Part shown: positions 1 to 9,500 of the stretch, in pieces
Layout: each line of letters begins with the position of its first letter
Numbering within the stretch: position 1 is the first letter of the stretch
Source: JBGPBY01 sp041481485
Lineage (GTDB): Bacteria; Acidobacteriota; Terriglobia; 20CM-2-55-15
Reading direction: 5' to 3'
Assembly (NCBI GenBank): GCA_041481485.1
Contig: JBGPBY010000041.1
Coordinates: forward strand, 1-22,230
Length of the DNA stretch: 22,230 bases
Notes under the pieces: model-generated
The model's input: only the letters and a program-made list of their open reading frames with translations
Database searches by the model: none
What the model was told of the DNA's origin: nothing
Position numbers and translations under genes: made by a program

Positions 1-20
1 AACAATATTTATTTGCGGTA

Positions 21-63
21 CCCCTCACCCGGCCTTCGGCCGCCCTCTCCCGTTGGGAGAGGG
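21..63. repeat. GC-rich palindromic repeat with two small hairpins
   Basis: Two adjacent inverted repeats are visible: GGCC-TTC-GGCC at 31-41, and CCCTCTCCC-GTT-GGGAGAGGG at 43-63 (9-bp arms, 3-nt loop). The block starts CCCCTCACCC. Such CCCTCACCC/GGGAGAGGG hairpins are often dispersed intergenic repeats or sit at gene ends. No long T-run follows on either strand, so terminator function is uncertain. It has no resemblance to the GTAG-type repeats found elsewhere in this window. Confidence 0.55.
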
Positions 64-323
64 ATTTCTTGATAGAGCGCCCCTTCAATCGGAATCATAT
101 TCATTCACACCTTGTATGACCGCGCACGATCTCCCGGACAAAGATTGTGCGCAATCAGAACGTGTCCACAGTGTTTCAAATTGGCCCAATTCCAGAGATT
201 TCCGCGAATGGAGAACCATCGTTTCCTTCGATGCTCGACGGCAATTCCGCAGTTTCGCTGCCTTTACTGGAGCCATGTTTCAGCGTAGGATTCTCGCAAG
301 TTCTGCCTCCAGCCTGACTTGAT
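64..323. other. Non-coding leader region upstream of the receptor gene
   Basis: No convincing gene is seen in this stretch. Short open frames exist on both strands but lack a ribosome binding site or recognisable protein character. The region presumably holds the promoter of the downstream receptor gene; I could not assign convincing -35/-10 boxes. The receptor's Shine-Dalgarno AAGGAG lies just beyond it at 324-329. Confidence 0.4.
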
Positions 324-340
324 AAGGAGATGTGCTATCC

Positions 341-3300
341 GTGAGTGGTCGAATTCAACACTTCTTTTTAATTTTCCTCGTCTTGTTTCTGTGCTGCGAC
401 CTCCGGGGGCAAACAACATCTTCGATTCGGGGTTCGGCGTTTGATCCACAAAACGCTTTGGTGCCAGGTGTACGCGTGACGCTGGAAAATACGGAAACTC
501 GATTACAGTACCGAGTCACGACGGATGCGGAAGGCAGCTACCAGTTTCCCGGGGTCCAACCGGGAAGATACCGAATATCGGCGGAATTTCGGGGATTCGA
601 ATCGATTGTGAGCGAGGACGTCCTGATGAACGTCAGTTCGCAAATTCTGGTGAATCTGCATTTTAGAGAAATGGGACGCATCAACCAGACCGTAAATGCA
701 GAGATACCTCCGAACGGCGCCGTGGATGCAACAATTGGAAACACTATTCAGCGAAATCAACTGGAGGACCTTCCGTCTGAGGGAAGAAGTGCAGCCGGAC
801 TGTTCAGCATTCAGCCTGAAGTCCTGGACACCGGAATTCAAGACAGAGATTTCCCCGATGTCCGCGGCGGAGCAACGGCAGGTGCCCGCAGTGATCAAAA
901 CAATCTGGTCGTGGACGGTGTCGACGCCAATCCCCAGCAGACGGGGAAGGCGTTCACAAGTGCCCTGCCCATCACGCTCGAGTCCATTCAGGAATTCCGG
1001 TTTGTTGTTTCGAATGCGAACGTGAACCAGGGCCGCTCCAGTGGCGGCCAGATTTCAATGATTACCCGCAGTGGAACCAATCAACTTCACGGAGCGCTGT
1101 ATGAATACAACCGGAATACGGTGACTTCTGCCAATGATTTCTTTAACAACTCCACCATCCCGGACCCTCTTACAGGAAAGTCAGTCAGCCGGCCTAAATT
1201 CATCCGCAATGTATTTGGTGGATCGGTTGGTGGGCCAGTCCTGGTAAATCGGCTGTTCTATTTTTTTAATTATGAAAACTCCGTTACAAGAAGAGAGCAG
1301 CCCCAGCTCCGAACGGTGCCGTCGGACTCCCTGCGGAATGGGATACTGCAATACGCCGGCGTCGACGGGAAGGTACACGCGATCAGCAGCGCACAGTTGC
1401 GAGCCTCCGACCCGCTGGGTCTCGGGCCCAACCCGGCAATACTGGAGCTCCTGAAACAATATCCGGCGGGAAACGATCCAACTCTGGGCGATGGCGACTT
1501 GAACTTTACCGTATATCGATTCAACGCGCCATTGAACGAAAACAAGCCGGCCTATATCGGGCGGATTGATTTCAATTTGAGCGACAGGCAAAAGGTTTTC
1601 TTTCGGGGGTCCGTGGCACACTCGAGAGAGGGCGATCTTTCTCCTCAGTTTCCTGGTCAGTCTGCAGCAAAGATTTTGCGAGATAACAGCAAAGGGTTTG
1701 CCATAAGCCACAACATCGCATTGTCTCCAAACATGGTGAACGATTTTCGCTGGGGACTGACACGCCAGCAGAACGATTTTACATCTGAGAATACAGGGCC
1801 TGGTTTAAGGCTCGGCGGAATCGACGACGTTCGAAATTTTGCAGCACGTAATAGCAACCACAAGATTCCGGTAAATAACATTACGGACGACTTCACCGTC
1901 ATCAAAAGCCGGCACACACTCCAATTCGGAGTGAACTTTCGCAACATTCACAACAAAAATGTCAGCGAAGACAACGCTTTCCCATCGTATTCGTCGAATC
2001 CGCAGCAATTGTCCGGATCCGGAAGGGGTCTGAATACTTCCAACGTCGACCCGGACCAGGTGCAGTCGTTCGTCCAGGCTCAGATGGCATTGCTGGGAAT
2101 CGTGAATCAAATTTCAACAACCTATTACGTTAACCGTGATGCCACTGTCTTCTCATCCGGATATGTTCCCCGAAGGGAATTCATTTATGACGAATTCGAA
2201 TGGTATGCCCAGGATCAGTGGCGAGCCGCCCGGAACCTGACTCTGACTGCCGGACTCCGATACTCCTGGGTTGCTCCACCCTATGAGAAGAATGGGTTCG
2301 AGGTACGGCCCAGTTTGGATGTCGACAAATGGTTTGCGGCACGCCGCGACGGAGGAGCCCTGGGAATTCCATCGAATGCAAACCCGTTGCTGTCTTACGT
2401 ACTGGCTGGAAAAGCCAATCATGCCGCGCCATATCTCAATCCAGACAAAAACAATTTTGCTCCGCGTGTTGCCCTGGCATGGAGCCCGGACTTTGAAAAC
2501 AAAGCTCTGCAATGGGTGTTTGGAGGTTCGGGACAATCCTCGATTCGAGCCGGCGGCGGTGTGTATTTCGACAGAAACGGAGGGATGATTCCGATTCTGA
2601 TTGATGCCTTTGGGGGGGTCGGATTATCGACGTTTCTGGAAAAAACCGGAGACAATGGTCCATTCGACTATTCAACGGCGCCGCGCTTCAGTGGATTGAA
2701 AAATTTGTCTTCCATTCCGCTGCCAGCTGTTCCCGAGGCCGGGTTTCCTGCGACGTTGGAATTTCAGGCCTTTAACAGTGCATACATGGTTAACCCGAAC
2801 CTTCGCACTCCTTACTCTCTGGTATTTGACCTTTCGATATCCCGGAAACTGCCTTCTGGCTTTACCCTCGAGGCTGCATACAATGGACGTCTGGGTAGAA
2901 ACCTTCTGGTCAAGGAAGATTTTGCGACGCCACTTTTGAATTTCAAGGACCCAAAGTCGGGACAGACATGGATTCAGGCGACGCGCCGGATTGCCGATCT
3001 GAAACGCCAGCAAACCCCGGCTGAAGATGTTCCACCGATTCCGTTTTTTGAAAATCTCTTCCTCCCGCAGGATTCAATGAACGCAACGCAGTTCTTCTAC
3101 AGTGCTCTCGGGGATCTGCCGGACTGGACGACTACGCTGCATGATCTGGACACGTCCCCGGAGGGGATTACTGTTTTTGGACCACACACTTTCTTTCAGC
3201 AACAGTTCGATTGGCTGCCCACATGGACCAACGCTGGACGTTCCAGCTATCACGCACTCCAGATCATGGTTCGCAGACAATTGGCCGCGAAGGCGCAAGT

Positions 3301-4027
3301 GGACTTGAACTATACGTTTTCCAAGTCTCTGGATAATGGCTCGTCGACGGAAAACCAGCTGCCCATAGGAGCCGGGCAGATCCTGAACGCGTTTGAACCG
3401 GGGCAAACCAAAGCTCCTTCGGACTTCGATGTTCGACATCAGTTCAACGCAAATTTTGTGGTGGCGTTGCCTTTTGGTCCCAACACCGCACTGGGATCCA
3501 GATTGCCGTCACTGAACCCGCTCCTTCGAGACTGGTCGCTTTCAGGGCTTCTCCGCTGGCGGACTGGCTTCCCGTTTCCGTCATCGACCGGTAATGGCGT
3601 CTATCCGACAAACTTCAATAACGATGGTCCCCCAACGTTGAAGGCGGGCGGTCCTGCGCCTGAGATCAAGGTGACGAAAAATGCTCCCGGCGGACCCAAC
3701 ATCTTCGCCGATCCGGCAGCGGCGTTCGACGCCTTTGACTTCACCCTGTCGGGAGATTCTGGCAGCCGCAATGTTTTGCACGGGCCAGGCTTTTTCACGC
3801 TGGACGCCAGTCTCCAGCGAAAATTCAAGCTCGGGGAACATCAGGAAGTTCAATTCCGGGCTGAAGCCCTGAATTTAACCAACACAGTAAACTTTGATGG
3901 TCGAGTGGATCCTCTCGTCAGGGGCGGGATTGATTTCAGTCTTTTCGATAACTCCAGTTTTGGCCGGCTCAAAACAACCGCCGGCGCACCGCGCATCATG
4001 CAGTTTGGTTTGCGGTTTCAGTTTTGA
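341..4027 (+). CDS. Oar-like TonB-dependent outer-membrane receptor with N-terminal carboxypeptidase-regulatory domain
   Basis: The predicted product (1228 aa) begins with a hydrophobic signal peptide (FFLIFLVLFLCC) ending near RGQ-TT. A carboxypeptidase-regulatory (Ig-like) domain follows at about residues 28-95 (SIRGSAFDPQNALVPGVRV...TTDAEGSYQFPGVQPGRY). Next comes a plug-like region (about 130-250, with LEDLPSEGRSAAGLF and ITRSGTNQLHGALYEYNRN) and a long beta-barrel ending in Phe (FGLRFQF). This is the layout of Oar-like receptors that are greatly expanded in Acidobacteriota. They sit in the outer membrane and take up large substrates or peptides using TonB energy; the substrate here cannot be read from sequence. 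Two GTG starts are possible. The one at 332 lies only 2 nt from AAGGAG, whereas 341 has an 11-nt spacer, so 341 is preferred. The two following genes are on the same strand and may be co-transcribed. Confidence 0.9.
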   Translation: MSGRIQHFFLIFLVLFLCCDLRGQTTSSIRGSAFDPQNALVPGVRVTLENTETRLQYRVTTDAEGSYQFPGVQPGRYRISAEFRGFESIVSEDVLMNVSSQILVNLHFREMGRINQTVNAEIPPNGAVDATIGNTIQRNQLEDLPSEGRSAAGLFSIQPEVLDTGIQDRDFPDVRGGATAGARSDQNNLVVDGVDANPQQTGKAFTSALPITLESIQEFRFVVSNANVNQGRSSGGQISMITRSGTNQLHGALYEYNRNTVTSANDFFNNSTIPDPLTGKSVSRPKFIRNVFGGSVGGPVLVNRLFYFFNYENSVTRREQPQLRTVPSDSLRNGILQYAGVDGKVHAISSAQLRASDPLGLGPNPAILELLKQYPAGNDPTLGDGDLNFTVYRFNAPLNENKPAYIGRIDFNLSDRQKVFFRGSVAHSREGDLSPQFPGQSAAKILRDNSKGFAISHNIALSPNMVNDFRWGLTRQQNDFTSENTGPGLRLGGIDDVRNFAARNSNHKIPVNNITDDFTVIKSRHTLQFGVNFRNIHNKNVSEDNAFPSYSSNPQQLSGSGRGLNTSNVDPDQVQSFVQAQMALLGIVNQISTTYYVNRDATVFSSGYVPRREFIYDEFEWYAQDQWRAARNLTLTAGLRYSWVAPPYEKNGFEVRPSLDVDKWFAARRDGGALGIPSNANPLLSYVLAGKANHAAPYLNPDKNNFAPRVALAWSPDFENKALQWVFGGSGQSSIRAGGGVYFDRNGGMIPILIDAFGGVGLSTFLEKTGDNGPFDYSTAPRFSGLKNLSSIPLPAVPEAGFPATLEFQAFNSAYMVNPNLRTPYSLVFDLSISRKLPSGFTLEAAYNGRLGRNLLVKEDFATPLLNFKDPKSGQTWIQATRRIADLKRQQTPAEDVPPIPFFENLFLPQDSMNATQFFYSALGDLPDWTTTLHDLDTSPEGITVFGPHTFFQQQFDWLPTWTNAGRSSYHALQIMVRRQLAAKAQVDLNYTFSKSLDNGSSTENQLPIGAGQILNAFEPGQTKAPSDFDVRHQFNANFVVALPFGPNTALGSRLPSLNPLLRDWSLSGLLRWRTGFPFPSSTGNGVYPTNFNNDGPPTLKAGGPAPEIKVTKNAPGGPNIFADPAAAFDAFDFTLSGDSGSRNVLHGPGFFTLDASLQRKFKLGEHQEVQFRAEALNLTNTVNFDGRVDPLVRGGIDFSLFDNSSFGRLKTTAGAPRIMQFGLRFQF

Positions 4028-4105
4028 CGATTGACCGACGAAACGTTTCTTTATCCTTTGGCATTAGTCGATGTAGTCCAAATCCGTCCAAAGTAAGGAA
4101 GGCCC

Positions 4106-6496
4106 ATGTCTAAAGAATATTCGAATGCAGCCGGGGATTCGCAACCCCAAAAAATAACAGTGCAGGAAAGGATCGCTGATGCCAAAAGGCGGCTGAAGGA
4201 AGAAAAGCGAGACTGGACCATCATGGTCTACCTTGCGGGAGACAACAATCTCGAAGAGGAAATGGTCTATGCGCTGAAATCCATGTTCGCTATCGGCAGC
4301 ACGAACCGTTGCAAAGTATTTGCGCTTTTTGATACCGGACTCGATCCCATAACGTTCGACATTCCGGAACGCGCAGAGATTATTCGGCAGCCCGGCTTCG
4401 CTTTACTAAATGCGCAGGTACAATCTATCGGCAATGAGGGTCCCGTTGCGGAAAATCTGGGTCTCCTGGCAATAAAGGAACAGCTTCAAAAAAAGCCTTC
4501 GGCGGGAGGAGTGATCTCGGTCCAGTCTGCGCTTGAAGGATTCATTGTGGACTCGATCTGCAAGGCGCCCGCACACCAGTACATGCTGGTACTGTCCGGC
4601 CACGGAACCGGCGACGCCGGAGATTTTCTCGCAGCACGGAAACGATTTAGCGGACTGACCATCCCGGATCTTAAGCAAACTCTGTTGTCCGTTGAAGAAG
4701 TCTTTGCCGATGAAGACGCTGCCGACGTCTATTCCAGGATGAACATACTGGGAATGGACAGCTGCCAAATGAGTACGGCAGAGGTCGCATATCAGGTGCG
4801 GGACCGCGCTCAGTTTCTGGTAGGTGCTGAAGGATTCGAATCCAACACGGGCTGGCCTTACGATCGAATCCTCGATCGATTGAATCGTGACCTGAATTCA
4901 ATGCCAACATCCACGGAATCGGATATTCAGCGATCCCGGCAGCTGGCGTTGTCGATCGTTCAGGAATACACAATGTTTTATGCGTCGGATTACTCGCTTG
5001 CAGACGTTTCCACGGACCTTTCTGCGCTGGACCTTCAGGAACTGGGAAAAGTCGTGACACCCCTGGTCGGACAGACAGGATTGGTGGCCCTCCTGTGCTG
5101 GACACTCGAGGAAGCCATGAACCAGGATCGCGGAAACGCTCCGGCACCTTATTTGAGCCAGCGGCAAATCCAGAAAGAAGATCGACCTCCGGTTCTGGCA
5201 TTGCGGGATGTCATCACCCTTTCACACTGGGAATCGCAGGGATATAAGGACGAACAAAACATCGACCTGTCGGATTTCTGCAGAGGTCTGGCCCAACGCT
5301 GCGAACGGATCAATGACCGTGCCGCTTCTACACTCGCATACGATATTGCCGCTGCCTGCAAAGAAGTCAGCGGAGCTGTTGATGGAGTTCCAGCCCAGGA
5401 CTTGAGCGGAAAACCTCAAGGTGACCTCGTCGTGCTCTCCGGTTATTGCGGCCCGGAGTTTCAACATTCCCACGGCTTGTCTGTTTTCTTCCCATGGGCA
5501 CGATACACGGATGCCGCCGGAGTCGATGATTTCGATCACTACAGGACTCTGGATTTTGCCTGGGACACATGCTGGGATGAATTCCTGCGCGCATACACCG
5601 ATGCCACCCGGAGACCGGTGCGTAAGCCAGGCGCGAACCTGATCGCCCAGGCAATCCCCCATGAAAGTTCCCTCAACCGGCGCGATTCCCTTTTCATTGG
5701 AGATCCCGTCGAGAATATCGAAATCAATGGACTGATTAATGGTGATACAGAATCTCAAGCGAAGGTCAGGGAATTCAAAATTGAGAAAGGATTGCTGATT
5801 GTTCAGTCCGGAACAATTATAAATTCAGATAAGACCACGGAAATCGTTTCCGGAAGCCGCTTTGAAATCGAGGACTCGCGCATCCTTATCGAGGAGAATG
5901 GAATGCAGATTTTCGTCGATAAGCCAAAGCAGACGCTAGCAATTCGACATGGGCGCCTCAGCATACTGGCCGGCAAACTCAAAACCGGCGAAGATTCATT
6001 CTCGGTTGGGGATGGACGGATTGACGTCCGGGATGGAACGCATACAACCCGCGGTGTGACCGCGATTTCGATATCCGGCGGTTCGGTCGATCACAGAGAT
6101 GGAACCCACACCACGCGGGATGGGACGCATACGACCCGAGATGGCACGCACACTACCCGTGACGGCACGCACACCACTCGCGACGGCACGCACACCACTC
6201 GCGACGGCACCCACACCACTCGCGACGGCAGAATTCTCGCCGTGGTCGGTAACCAGATCGTGGTTCGCGACGGGACCCATACCACACGAGACAGCAGCGC
6301 GCTCACGATTGAAAATGGAGTTCTGACCGTAAGGGACGGGACGCACACCACTCGCGACGGCACGCATACGACTCGAGGAGGCGGTATGCCAACTCGAATC
6401 TCAAGTATGAAAAATCCTCCCATCCAATGGATGGATTGCGATCTGATCGAGAAGACAAAATCCGGGGCCCGAAAAACTCAATCGGCCAAGTCCTAG
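4106..6496 (+). CDS. Clostripain-family (C11, clan CD) cysteine peptidase with C-terminal DGTHTTR repeat domain
   Basis: A 796-aa protein. Residues about 36-500 match the clostripain family: WTIMVYLAGDNNLE near the start, a His in SGHGTG (His166), a Cys in GMDSCQMS (Cys220) and GLSVFFPWARY near the domain end. His/Cys form the catalytic dyad of this clan, and clostripain itself cuts after Arg. Residues about 540-640 hold degenerate strand-turn-strand repeats (FKIEKGLLIV, FEIEDSRILI, LAIRHGRLSI). Residues 643-757 hold ten DGTHTTR heptapeptides with 15-residue spacers. No signal peptide or transmembrane segment is visible at the N-terminus, which is charged (ERIADAKRRLKEEKRD), so a cytoplasmic location is the default reading. 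The start is ATG preceded by AAGGAAGG. The stop codon overlaps the Shine-Dalgarno of the next gene (CHAT peptidase), pointing to an operon. The peptidase family is certain; the role of the repeat domain is unknown. Confidence 0.9.
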   Translation: MSKEYSNAAGDSQPQKITVQERIADAKRRLKEEKRDWTIMVYLAGDNNLEEEMVYALKSMFAIGSTNRCKVFALFDTGLDPITFDIPERAEIIRQPGFALLNAQVQSIGNEGPVAENLGLLAIKEQLQKKPSAGGVISVQSALEGFIVDSICKAPAHQYMLVLSGHGTGDAGDFLAARKRFSGLTIPDLKQTLLSVEEVFADEDAADVYSRMNILGMDSCQMSTAEVAYQVRDRAQFLVGAEGFESNTGWPYDRILDRLNRDLNSMPTSTESDIQRSRQLALSIVQEYTMFYASDYSLADVSTDLSALDLQELGKVVTPLVGQTGLVALLCWTLEEAMNQDRGNAPAPYLSQRQIQKEDRPPVLALRDVITLSHWESQGYKDEQNIDLSDFCRGLAQRCERINDRAASTLAYDIAAACKEVSGAVDGVPAQDLSGKPQGDLVVLSGYCGPEFQHSHGLSVFFPWARYTDAAGVDDFDHYRTLDFAWDTCWDEFLRAYTDATRRPVRKPGANLIAQAIPHESSLNRRDSLFIGDPVENIEINGLINGDTESQAKVREFKIEKGLLIVQSGTIINSDKTTEIVSGSRFEIEDSRILIEENGMQIFVDKPKQTLAIRHGRLSILAGKLKTGEDSFSVGDGRIDVRDGTHTTRGVTAISISGGSVDHRDGTHTTRDGTHTTRDGTHTTRDGTHTTRDGTHTTRDGTHTTRDGRILAVVGNQIVVRDGTHTTRDSSALTIENGVLTVRDGTHTTRDGTHTTRGGGMPTRISSMKNPPIQWMDCDLIEKTKSGARKTQSAKS
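6032..6376 (+). repeat. DGTHTTR-coding repeat tract (ten 21-bp units)
   Basis: Units start at 6032, 6098, 6119, 6140, 6161, 6182, 6203, 6269, 6335 and 6356, each 21 bp and each encoding exactly DGTHTTR. Six are in tandem (6098-6223) and two are in tandem at the end. The three gaps between tracts (6053-6097, 6224-6268, 6290-6334) are each 45 bp, or 15 codons. Third-position changes occur at all seven codons among copies (for example CGC, CGG, CGA and CGT for the Arg), and only the units at 6161 and 6182 are identical in DNA. This is a protein-level repeat inside the C11 peptidase gene, not a CRISPR or a recent tandem DNA expansion. Confidence 0.97.
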
Positions 6497-6505
6497 GAGG
6501 GAGCC

Positions 6506-9500
6506 GTGCGGTGGAATGGAGCCTGGCGCGTCGTTCTCACCTGCACGGCAATCCTTGTGTCCGGTTGCCGGCAGTCGGCAACTCTTCAACCGAATGAACG
6601 CATAACGCGAAGTTCGGCGGTTCCGGCCACTTACTCGTTCGAGTTGTCCGCGAATCAGTTTTTCAAGCTCGCATTCAACAAACAGAGTACTGGAGTTGCC
6701 TTGACTTTGCGCGGGCCGGGCCAGGAATTGCGCCGCGTTATTGCATGCTCCAGCGATGGTCCGATCGAACTGTTGGAAACAGCGCCAGCTACCGGCAAGT
6801 TCAGTGTGGAAATTCGTCCATGCGGTTCTTCCGTTTCAGGCACCTACAAGATTGAGCTCATACTTCCGGACGTTGTAACCGATGCAGATCGGGTTCGGGT
6901 TTCCACGGAACGTCTTGTCGACGAAGCTGAACGAACGATTGCCGATTACCGAGAAGACAAACGGATGAATGCGGTTCGTCTCTATGAGGATGCGCTGAAG
7001 TCCTGGAGCAATATCGCGGACAAACACCGGGAAATCGACACCCTCATCCGCCTTTCACAGCTTCACACAGAAATGGGTGAATCCGCACGGGCCGATCAAC
7101 TTGCAACCGATGCTCAGCGCCTTGCACACGATTCGGGATTTACCGAGGGCGAGTCCGCAGCATTGCTTGCGCTTGCAAGGAATCAGTTCCTCCAGAACAA
7201 AGAAACCATGGCAGTGGATTCCGCAAACAGTGCTCTGACCGCGGCACGATCGATACCAAACCAAAGGCTGGAGGCGCAGGCTCTTTATCTCCTTGGCTTC
7301 ATCTGGTGTGAAAGCGGTAAGTATGAGAAGGCATCCGCTGCTCTCCAGGAATCCAAAACGATTTCAGTGGGCCGGGGTGACCCACTGGGCATGGCGCGTG
7401 CGGAATTGTATTTGGCCGCCGTGGACTTCGATTCAGAACACTTTGATTCCGCACGGGACAAACTACAACAGGTTCTGCCCACGTTTGAGGCTTTCGGGGA
7501 CAAACCGGGCCGTTCAATGGCACTGACATATCTTGCCCATTCTCTGGCAAAACTGGGAAGAAAGCAGGATGCGCTGGTTCTCTATAATCAGGCTCTGCAG
7601 TCCGTCGATGGATCGGGTGATTATTTCATCGAAGCAATACTGTCGAATTCCGTCGGCTTCATTCATAACGAATTCGGAGACCCGGCTGGCGCCCTGTCAT
7701 TCCTGAATCGTGCGCTGGAGAATGATGAACGGCTCGGCGATGCGTTAGGAAAGGCGTACGTTTTACGGTCGATTGGCGACTGCTACCTTGCGCTGAAAGA
7801 GTACGACAAAACTCTCCGCTACTATGCACAGGCCAACGAGATCTTCACTCAGGCAAAGCACCGCTCGATGACCGGCTACGTTCAGCAATATATCGGAATA
7901 GCTCTGGGCGAAAAAGGAGACCGGAACGAGGCAATACGGCATTTCCAGAATTCACTCCAGATCAGCAAAGAGCTCAGCGATCTGCGGATGACGGGTTGGG
8001 CATTGGCTGGCATCGGCCGGATGTATGAATTATCCGGAAAAACGGAAGCCGCAATAACGACCTACCGGCAGGCGTTACCCATGTATCGCAATGCCGGAGA
8101 GACAGCGGGCGAATTGACGGTCCGGTATCGGATTGCGTGGTGCCTGAAGCAAATGGGACAGTTTCAGGAAGCGCTGGAAGCTTCCGACGCTGTTATCCGG
8201 GATATCGAGCAACTGCGAGCCAGTGTTGCCAACGAAAAACTTCGGACGAGCTATCTGGCTTCCGCGGGACAGCAATATGAGTTGTCCATCGCTTTGAAGA
8301 TGCAGATGGCGCAGCACAGTGGAGATCCGATTATGGTGGCCCGGGCGTTTGAAACCAGCGAACAATCCCGAGCTCGCAGCCTGCTGGATAGCATCGTTGA
8401 AACTCGGATTTCCATTGCGAACGGGGCAGATCCGAGGATGCTGGATCGTCAGGCGACTCTGCTTTCTCTCATCGATTCCAAGAATGCCGAATATACCGAA
8501 CTCCGATTCAACCAGGGTGATCCCGCAAAAATCTCCAGGCTGAGCAGTGAAATCGACCGTATGAAAGCCGCTGCGGATGTGCTTCGGGGTCAGATCATGA
8601 GTAATCCGCGTTACGCGGCATTAGTACAGCCGGAACCTCTAAAACTGGAGCAGATTCAAAACAAACTTCTCGATAACGACACCACGCTTCTCGAATACTC
8701 TCTGGGCGCCGAGCACAGTTATGTATGGGCGATCTCGAAGACCAGCTTCTCCGGCTACGAACTTCCCGCGCGATCCGTAATCGAATCCTCGATCAAACAT
8801 TTTCGCAGTTTGATAACGAAGCCCGTACCGAACCAGAACAGTCATTCGAAGTCCGCAGGATTATCTGTTGACCCCGCGTTTGAGGCCGCCGCTGCAGAAT
8901 TGAGCCGGATGGTCCTGGGCCCGCTGGAAAACAAACTGGGAACAAGGAGACTTGTCATCGTCGCCGATGGGGCTCTTCAATATGTGCCTTTCGCCGTTTT
9001 GCCGATAAAAGATCCCCAGAAGAATGGATCTTCCATTCCCCTGCTGATGCGTCACGTCATTGTGAATTTGCCATCGGCCTCCACGCTTTCCGCAATTCGC
9101 GACAACGACCCGCTTCGTATCAAAACCACCAGGTTTCTCGCAATACTTGCAGATCCTGTGTATCACTCTGCAGACGAACGCCTGTTGCAGGCCGCAGTAA
9201 ACACGGAGACGACTCACTCCTCTACAGCTGCAGCTTCACGCTCGAAGCGAACAGGCAATCTGCTCAATTTGCCGCGCCTGCCATCAACCGGAAAAGAGGC
9301 AGATGCCATTTATGAAATCATGTCGAAGTCGACCGCTTCTCCAGAATCATTCATGGATCGTCTGCTGCGTTTTGTTGGAATCAAAAGTCCAAAAGCCAGT
9401 TTGGTTCTAAAGGCGGTCGGCCTCGATGCCTCGAAGCAGGCGGCAATGGCCGAGGATCTCAAGGATTTTAAAATTATCCACATCGCTTCGCACACCGCTC

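Noticed and set aside
6098..6223. Tandem 21-bp units as a CRISPR array or minisatellite
   Set aside because: Units are contiguous without spacers, in frame, and differ only at synonymous sites inside a long intact peptidase gene.
5996..6423. Minus-strand open frames with VPSRVVC and GVRAVAS repeats
   Set aside because: They are the antisense reading of the DGTHTTR-coding units; there is no ribosome site or independent support.
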